Made by a program: the position numbers and the translations under genes. 7,987 nucleotides of DNA from Lachnospiraceae bacterium (GTDB lineage Bacteria; Bacillota; Clostridia; Lachnospirales; Lachnospiraceae): NCBI GenBank assembly GCA_017476305.1, contig JAFVAA010000016.1:1-7987 (forward strand), given 5' to 3'. The notes under the pieces were generated by a model. That model had not been told where the DNA came from. It saw only the letters and a program-made list of their open reading frames with translations, and searched no databases. Below are positions 1-4,427 of this stretch, one piece after another; the stretch's first letter is position 1, and each line of letters begins with the position of its first letter.

Positions 1-1058
1 GTACCGCTTATGCCTATGGTTTTCCGGGAATTGCAGAAAACGATGATAAGGATGCTGTTTCTCAGAGAAGTATTTCGGATGTTTCCGTGACCTCAGGTCT
101 GATCAGCCGTTTGCTGACGCAGCATGGAACCGGTGTGCGTGAGATTCAGACCGATACGGAGTTTTGGCATGGAAATTCCGGTGGACCTTTGGTGCTCGAA
201 AATGGAATTGCAATTGGAATTACTGCGAATTATTATATGGAGGTAAAAGGGGTCGAGCGTGAAGAAATGAATTATGCAGTCAGTATGGCTGAGGTCATTC
301 CTTTACTAAAGAATAATAATATCTCATATACTTCTGAACCGGTCACAGATGAGAATGATACAAAGACAGGGGATGAGACGGAGATTGATGGGACGGAAAT
401 TGCTGGAACCTCTGAGGAGGCGACAAGCTCTGAAAATGGCGGGGAATCCAGTGAGGTGGCAAGCCCGGAGACTCAGAAAAGCTCTGAAGCAGCAGTAGAT
501 ACAGCAGAAGAGGAAGACTCCGGTTTACATTTAAATATGACGATGATTCTTATTATCGTTATTGCGGCAGTGGTCATTGTTCTGATTCTTGTGATCGTGA
601 TTTTGAACGCGAAGAAGAAAAAGGCATCTGGAGGGAACTATGGTGGAGGCAGCCCTGTAAATATGGGAAATCCTATTCCGATGAATGGTGGAAACCAGAT
701 GGGAAATCCAGCGCCGGTGAATGCTCCGAATATGGGAACGATGGATTTTAACCTTTCTGTACAGGGAGTATCCGGACTTTTTGCCGGAAGAACCTATGCG
801 CAGGGAAGAGATGGAAGAGTCATGTTTGGTCGTCAGCCTTCCTGCCAGGTCGTTTTCGGTGGCAATGATAAAAATATCAGTGGGAATCATTGTGTACTCT
901 TTAAGCAGGATGGTGGTGTGATGCTGATGGATTTAGGTTCTACAAATGGAACCTATCTGGAAAACGGAACCAGATTACAGCCGAATGTGGCTTATGCCCT
1001 GCATGCAGGAGAGAGATTTTATCTGGTAAACAAGAATTATATGTTCATGATAAAATAA
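1..1058 (+). CDS. Membrane-anchored trypsin-like serine protease with C-terminal FHA domain (5' partial)
   Basis: The reading frame is open from base 3, so the true start lies upstream of the window; a GTG at 87 is only an internal codon. The first visible residues (AYGFPG near 9-26) and the GNSGGPL motif, with the catalytic Ser codon at 177-179, match the C-terminal half of an HtrA/S1C-type trypsin fold. The His and Asp of the triad are off-window. An acidic Ser/Thr/Glu-rich linker follows (about 330-530), then one TM helix (about 537-611) ending in AKKKK, then a Gly/Asn/Pro/Met-rich linker (about 630-745). The FHA domain (about 770-1050) shows FGRQPS, SGNH and GSTNGT, which carry the Arg, Ser, His and Asn usual in phosphothreonine binding. 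The positive-inside rule puts the protease outside and the FHA domain in the cytoplasm. Substrate and phosphopartner are unknown. The family call is firm; the role in the cell is inference. Confidence 0.9.
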   Translation, partial: TAYAYGFPGIAENDDKDAVSQRSISDVSVTSGLISRLLTQHGTGVREIQTDTEFWHGNSGGPLVLENGIAIGITANYYMEVKGVEREEMNYAVSMAEVIPLLKNNNISYTSEPVTDENDTKTGDETEIDGTEIAGTSEEATSSENGGESSEVASPETQKSSEAAVDTAEEEDSGLHLNMTMILIIVIAAVVIVLILVIVILNAKKKKASGGNYGGGSPVNMGNPIPMNGGNQMGNPAPVNAPNMGTMDFNLSVQGVSGLFAGRTYAQGRDGRVMFGRQPSCQVVFGGNDKNISGNHCVLFKQDGGVMLMDLGSTNGTYLENGTRLQPNVAYALHAGERFYLVNKNYMFMIK

Positions 1059-1080
1059 AGCCGTAAACGGCTTTATCATG
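1046..1080 (+). terminator. Hairpin overlapping the stop codon of the protease-FHA gene, probable terminator
   Basis: AAAGCCG (1057-1063), loop TAAA, CGGCTTT (1068-1074) forms a 7-bp stem immediately after and partly within the TAA stop (1056-1058). The stem can extend outward: CATGATAAA (1046-1054) pairs with TTTATCATG (1072-1080) if the five bases 1055-1059 bulge out. The T run after the stem is short (CTTTAT), so this may be a weak terminator or a 3'-end protecting hairpin rather than a textbook intrinsic terminator. Confidence 0.5.
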
Positions 1081-1142
1081 CAAATTTGCAGAAACAGCAA
1101 ATTTGCGTTATGTCCAGAAAACGTGGACATAATTATGATAAA
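1072..1142. repeat. Nested inverted repeats, possible multibranch RNA fold
   Basis: TTTATCAT (1072-1079) is complementary to ATGATAAA (1135-1142). Between them lie two copies of the perfect palindrome GCAAATTTGC (1080-1089 and 1097-1106), which can also pair with each other across a 7-base loop. Next comes a 9-bp hairpin, TTATGTCCA (1108-1116) with TGGACATAA (1124-1132). Together they could make a closing stem with two branches. The 1072-1079 arm is shared with the preceding hairpin, so the two folds are mutually exclusive. No known ncRNA family is recognised and the function is unknown. Confidence 0.5.
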
Positions 1143-1167
1143 ATAGTCGTGAAAGCAAAAGTAAGCG

Positions 1168-1218
1168 TTATGATAAAACCTCGTTAAAAGCTGGCTTTTA
1201 TAAGAGGGTTCATCATAA
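1168..1218. repeat. Long imperfect inverted repeat (about 24-25 bp arms, 2-base loop)
   Basis: The left arm (1168-1191, beginning TTATGATAAAACCTC) matches the reverse complement of the right arm (1194-1218, ending CATCATAA) apart from a few mismatches and a one-base gap; the loop is TG at 1192-1193. The core GTTAAAAGC/GCTTTTATAAG is at the tip. The left arm starts with TTATGATAAAA, the same 11-mer found at 1133-1143. It lies between convergent genes, so it may act on transcripts from either side, but there is no good T run next to it. Confidence 0.6.
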
Positions 1219-1234
1219 TGCGAAGCGCGCTCGC

Positions 1235-1265
1235 AACCTCGAAAACCACAGGTTTTCGAGGTTTT
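1235..1265. terminator. Probable intrinsic terminator between convergent genes
   Basis: AACCTCGAAAACC (1235-1247), loop ACA, GGTTTTCGAGGTT (1251-1263) is a perfect 13-bp stem. On the plus strand it is followed by TT and then GCTTT, a modest T-rich tail that would end readthrough from the protease-FHA gene. On the minus strand it lies 9 bases past the TAA of the VTT-family gene, but the base run after the stem is GCGAG rather than a U tract, so termination in that direction would be weaker. Confidence 0.65.
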
Positions 1266-1273
1266 GCTTTCCT

Positions 1274-1930
1274 TTATTTTTCCGACAGACGTTTATAATA
1301 CCATGCTCCGGTCAGGCAGATGACAGCTAAAAAGCAGAAAGCGAGAATGGCATGTGTGTAGTTGTTTTGGCTAAAAGCATTTCCTGCAAAGACGCTTAGC
1401 AGGATTCCCGGTAATCTGCCGACAGAGCAGATCAGTGCCCAGTGAAGGAAGGAGATATTCGTGAGTCCTGCAATATAGGAAATGGCATCCTTGGGAGTAC
1501 CGGGAATGATAAAGCAGATGGAAAGGAGCAGTCTGCATTTCTTTGACTCTGTGATAAATTTCGTTTTTTCGAGGGCATTTTCTGAAATGAAGATGCGGAT
1601 GATACGCATTCCATACTTTTTTACCAATAAAAATACGACCATACTTCCGATGGAGCAGCCGACCACACAAAGTGCGCTTCCGAGTAAAGTACCATACAGA
1701 TAGCCGCCTGCAATCTGATAGGGTCCTCCGGGGATGACAGCTACGATTACCTGGATTGAAACCAGCAGGATGAAGATCAGATACTGGAAGGCTCCAAAAC
1801 GGTTCAGCCATGTCTTTAAGGCATCTACATCCTTTATGAGTGCGATGAGCTTTCCGGAAAAAAGGGAAAGAAGCAGAATGACCAATAAAATGGCTGTGAA
1901 AGCCAAAAGCTTTTTTCCATGCTTTTTCAA
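1274..1930 (-). CDS. TVP38/TMEM64 (VTT, DedA-like) family membrane protein
   Basis: A 218-residue integral membrane protein, the usual size for this family. It has a short basic N-terminus (KKHGKK), a first TM at about 8-24, then about five more hydrophobic segments. Family marks are PGGPYQIAGGYLYG (67-80), an amphipathic middle, PGTPKDAISYIAGLT (143-157) and GRLPG (171-175), matching the VTT domain. VTT/DedA proteins are linked to lipid translocation and membrane homeostasis; the substrate here cannot be read from sequence. The start is TTG at 1930 (coding MKKHG): GGGAGG lies at 1940-1945 with a 9-base spacer, and no Met occurs in frame before residue 97. The gene follows the AI-2E-family gene by 29 bases and so is the second gene of that operon. 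A 193-codon ORF overlapping in another minus frame is a shadow. Confidence 0.88.
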   Translation of the reverse strand: MKKHGKKLLAFTAILLVILLLSLFSGKLIALIKDVDALKTWLNRFGAFQYLIFILLVSIQVIVAVIPGGPYQIAGGYLYGTLLGSALCVVGCSIGSMVVFLLVKKYGMRIIRIFISENALEKTKFITESKKCRLLLSICFIIPGTPKDAISYIAGLTNISFLHWALICSVGRLPGILLSVFAGNAFSQNNYTHAILAFCFLAVICLTGAWYYKRLSEK

Positions 1931-1939
1931 TATAAGTTT

Positions 1940-1945
1940 CCTCCC
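1940..1945 (-). promoter_or_regulatory. Shine-Dalgarno site that fixes the TTG start of the VTT-family gene
   Basis: On the minus strand this reads GGGAGG, 9 bases before the TTG at 1930. No ATG in the same frame is available nearby, so this site decides the start. Confidence 0.75.
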
Positions 1946-1959
1946 GAATCAATTTGTGT

Positions 1960-3090
1960 TTATTTCTGTTTTTTTCGCTTTTGCAGCCATGGTAAAAAGT
2001 TTTCCTTGTATAGGAAGTTGATTACAGCTGCAAATGGGATGGCAAGCAGAATTCCCAAGGCACCGAACAGCTTTCCGCCGATGACGATGGCGATCAATGT
2101 CCATACCGGTGGAATTCCCAGTGCTCCGCCGAACATTTTAGGTTTCAGGATGTAGCCGTCTATCGTCTGAATCACGATGACCATAATCAGAAACCAGAGA
2201 GCATAGACAGGATTCACCATGACCAAAAGCAGTCCTCCGATGATAAGTCCGATCACGGGACCAAAGGTAGGAAGCAGGTTGGTTATTCCGACGATTACGG
2301 AAATCAGTGCCACATACGGCATTCCCAAAATCAACATGATAATGGCATTTACGGTTCCCACGATCAGTCCATCCACCAGGTCATAGCCAAGATACTGGAT
2401 GAAAATTTTATGGCAGCGAAGCCCGAAGTCGGTAGGTGTCTGATACTGCTCTTCCGTCAGCGCTGCAGAACGGAATTCCTCCAGCCCGGCGAGCAAATGC
2501 CTTTTTCCGGCTAAAAAATAGATGCATAAGATGAATCCCAGCAAGGTATTGATAAAAGCGGAGCCTACATTTTTGGACAAATTGATGACCTGTCCCATAT
2601 TATCTGTCATATATTCGAACCCGGTATTCAAAATACTTTCCAGATAGGCAGTCAGGGCGGGCATATCCAGATGGATCCCCAAATGCCATGAGTTAATGCT
2701 CTGGATCATATTGTCTATATTCCTGATATAGGTATCTTTATTGGTAAAGATTGCCTTGATGCAGCTGGTGATCGAAGGAATCAGTGCCACGAAGAACAGA
2801 GTGATCAGTGTCAAAACAAAAATAACTGCCAGGATGACAGCTCCGAGCCAGCGATTTTTTTCGTTTTTTACCTTTTTCAGGATTTTTTGATCGCAAAAGC
2901 CGGCAATCGGATCAATGAGATAGGCAAAAATAAATCCAATCAGAAGTGGTGCGACAATCCTGTATATTTCAGAAAAAAAGGCAGCTACGCTGTGGAAATT
3001 TTTAATCCCCATATAGAGTAAAATTCCGATGCATACGGTAAAAAGGTTTGACAGCCATCTTTTTTCCATATATTCTTCCCATTTTTTCAT
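1960..3090 (-). CDS. AI-2E family transporter (PerM/UPF0118 family)
   Basis: A 376-residue polytopic membrane protein of typical length for this family. Hydrophobic pairs sit at about 13-30 and 38-60, a helix at about 82-108, a soluble segment at 110-170, a helix at about 175-195, then a cluster of helices from about 240 to 362. Family signatures are visible: GITNLLPTFGPVIG (268-281), QTIDGYILKPKMFG (308-321) and the GGKLFGALGILLAIP stretch (338-352). Members include E. coli TqsA (AI-2 export) and PerM, and some Firmicutes and archaeal members act as cation/proton antiporters, so the substrate is open. The start is ATG at 3090, with AAGGGG at 3099-3104 and an 8-base spacer; an in-frame Met at residue 8 is a weaker alternative. 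A near-consensus promoter lies upstream and the gene leads a two-gene operon with the VTT-family gene. Confidence 0.9.
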   Translation of the reverse strand: MKKWEEYMEKRWLSNLFTVCIGILLYMGIKNFHSVAAFFSEIYRIVAPLLIGFIFAYLIDPIAGFCDQKILKKVKNEKNRWLGAVILAVIFVLTLITLFFVALIPSITSCIKAIFTNKDTYIRNIDNMIQSINSWHLGIHLDMPALTAYLESILNTGFEYMTDNMGQVINLSKNVGSAFINTLLGFILCIYFLAGKRHLLAGLEEFRSAALTEEQYQTPTDFGLRCHKIFIQYLGYDLVDGLIVGTVNAIIMLILGMPYVALISVIVGITNLLPTFGPVIGLIIGGLLLVMVNPVYALWFLIMVIVIQTIDGYILKPKMFGGALGIPPVWTLIAIVIGGKLFGALGILLAIPFAAVINFLYKENFLPWLQKRKKQK

Positions 3091-3118
3091 AATTAAAACC
3101 CCTTCCCCTCGTATCGTT

Positions 3119-3128
3119 AATGATCATT
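3119..3128. repeat. Short perfect palindrome in the leader of the AI-2E-family gene
   Basis: AATGATCATT is a 10-bp perfect palindrome, downstream of the predicted transcription start of the minus-strand operon and upstream of its ribosome site. It could be an operator half or chance; a palindrome this short in AT-rich DNA is weak evidence. Confidence 0.25.
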
Positions 3129-3156
3129 GTATAAACGAAACCTTTTAAATACAAAT

Positions 3157-3185
3157 AAGATAATGCGAAAAGAGAGATTTGTCAA
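3157..3185 (-). promoter_or_regulatory. Sigma-A type promoter for the AI-2E/VTT operon
   Basis: On the minus strand a perfect -35 box TTGACA (3180-3185) is followed by a 17-base spacer and the -10 box TATCTT (3157-3162). Transcription would begin near 3150, giving a leader of about 60 bases before the ATG at 3090. Spacing and -35 match are ideal; the -10 departs from consensus at two positions. Confidence 0.75.
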
Positions 3186-3224
3186 GAGGAAAAGTCCTGT
3201 CCTGTTCGATAGTGTAATAAATGG

Positions 3225-3254
3225 TTGAAATGCACAGGGAGAATCGTGTATAAT
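3225..3254 (+). promoter_or_regulatory. Sigma-A type promoter for the HD-GYP / histidine kinase operon
   Basis: TTGAAA (3225-3230), an 18-base spacer and a perfect TATAAT (3249-3254) form a good housekeeping promoter. The start would be near 3261, leaving a leader of about 95 bases before the ATG at 3355. I see no recognisable riboswitch or attenuator hairpin in that leader. The -35 boxes of this promoter and the divergent one are only 39 bases apart, so one bound regulator could affect both. Confidence 0.75.
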
Positions 3255-3354
3255 GATAAGGAATGTATATGATTTTGAAGCGCATAAGAAGAAGCAGGGT
3301 GTGGTTTTAGAGATGGACTTTCGGTAGAAACAGACAGGAAAGGCAGGAGATAAG

Positions 3355-4359
3355 ATGGCAGATTGGGTAATCGTAGTGGATGATGATGTGGCGAATTTGA
3401 AGATGGCAGGCCATATCCTTAGTAGGAACAATATGCGTGTAACGGCACTAAAGTCCGGAAAAGCACTTTTAGAGTATATCGGGGCAAATCAGCCGGATTT
3501 AATTTTACTGGATATTCTGATGCCGGAGATGGACGGTTTTGAAACTATGGAAAAGCTGCGTGCATCGGAGACTGGAAAAGAAATACCGGTGATATTTCTG
3601 ACTGCGAATGAGGATGAGGAGTCAGAGACGAAGGGATTAAAGCTGGGTGCCATGGATTTCATCAAAAAACCGTTTGTCCCGGAGGTTTTAGCACTTCGCG
3701 TCAGACATATCATTGATTTGAACCGCCTTCAGAGAAATCTCGAAATGGAGGTAGATAAGAAAACGAAAGAGAATGAAAGACTTTCCCTTCATGTGGTGCA
3801 GACGCTGGCCGATGCGATCGATGCCAAGGATACCTATACAAATGGTCATTCCGGCAGAGTGGCGAAGTATTCGAGAGAGATTGCAAAGCGTGCAGGCTAT
3901 TCGGAAAAAGAACAGAACAATATTTATATGATGGGACTTTTACATGATGTAGGAAAGATCGGTGTGCCTGATGCGGTCATCAATAAGCCTGCGAGACTTT
4001 CCGATGATGAGTTCGAGCTGATAAAAAATCATCCGGTCATGGGGGCAAGGATCTTAAAGAATATCAAGGAAATGCCGAAGCTGGCGACAGGCGCAAGATG
4101 GCATCATGAAAAGTATGATGGAAAGGGGTATCCGGATGGACTTTCGGGAGAGGATATTCCGGAGGAGGCAAGGATCATTGCAGTAGCAGATGCTTATGAT
4201 GCGATGACGAGCAATCGGAGCTATCGTGATGTACTTCCGCAGGGCGTGGTGCGCGAGGAAATCGAAAATGGAAAGGGAACACAGTTTGATCCGAGATTCG
4301 CAGATATCATGCTAAGGATGATCGATGAAGATGTGGAGTATACGATGAGGGAGCAGTAG
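3355..4359 (+). CDS. Response regulator with receiver and HD-GYP domains, predicted c-di-GMP phosphodiesterase
   Basis: A 334-residue cytoplasmic protein with RpfG-like architecture. The receiver (about 4-120) has the acidic patch at D9-D11, phosphoacceptor D53 in LLDILMP, T83 and K105 of KKP, so it looks phosphorylatable. A coiled linker (about 121-145) leads to the HD-GYP domain (about 146-325). Metal and catalytic marks are intact: H165 (NGHSGRV), H197-D198 (LLHDVGKIG), H226, H250-H251 with E252, the GYP triad at 258-260 and D279 in DAYDAMTS. Family members hydrolyse c-di-GMP to pGpG or GMP, controlling motility, adhesion and envelope traits; which one applies here is unknown. The start is ATG with AGGAGA just upstream. 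It is first in the plus-strand operon, 68 bases before a hybrid kinase that carries an Hpt domain, a plausible phosphate donor. The domain call is firm; the partner is inferred. Confidence 0.95.
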   Translation: MADWVIVVDDDVANLKMAGHILSRNNMRVTALKSGKALLEYIGANQPDLILLDILMPEMDGFETMEKLRASETGKEIPVIFLTANEDEESETKGLKLGAMDFIKKPFVPEVLALRVRHIIDLNRLQRNLEMEVDKKTKENERLSLHVVQTLADAIDAKDTYTNGHSGRVAKYSREIAKRAGYSEKEQNNIYMMGLLHDVGKIGVPDAVINKPARLSDDEFELIKNHPVMGARILKNIKEMPKLATGARWHHEKYDGKGYPDGLSGEDIPEEARIIAVADAYDAMTSNRSYRDVLPQGVVREEIENGKGTQFDPRFADIMLRMIDEDVEYTMREQ

Positions 4360-4427
4360 AAAAAGCAGTATATTGTAAAAAGGGAGTATAAAAGGGGCTG
4401 CAGACCATAGAAAAAAGGAGTGAACAG

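Noticed and set aside
87..89. GTG as start of the protease-FHA gene
   Set aside because: The frame is open back to base 3 with protease-like sequence, and a start here would cut into the catalytic domain; there is also no good ribosome site.
1059..1273. CRISPR array in the repeat-rich intergenic gap
   Set aside because: The repeats are short, inverted and unevenly spaced, with no regular repeat-spacer pattern and no cas genes.
1371..1952. Minus-strand ORF of 193 codons with an ATG start
   Set aside because: It overlaps the VTT-family gene in another frame, and its product is rich in Arg, His, Cys and Pro with no domain pattern, while the overlapping frame has clear TM helices and VTT motifs.
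3255..3354. Possible c-di-GMP riboswitch in the leader of the HD-GYP gene
   Set aside because: The leader is about 95 bases and I could not find the paired stems or conserved core of the GEMM class, nor a terminator or sequestering hairpin.
3117..3431. Minus-strand ORF of 104 codons across the divergent intergenic region
   Set aside because: It runs through both predicted promoters and the start of the REC-HD-GYP gene, antisense, and shows no family features.
4360..4427. Separate promoter or terminator between the HD-GYP and hybrid kinase genes
   Set aside because: The 68-base gap has TTGTAA and TATAAA words but not at promoter spacing, and no stable hairpin; it looks like ordinary operon spacing with a Shine-Dalgarno.
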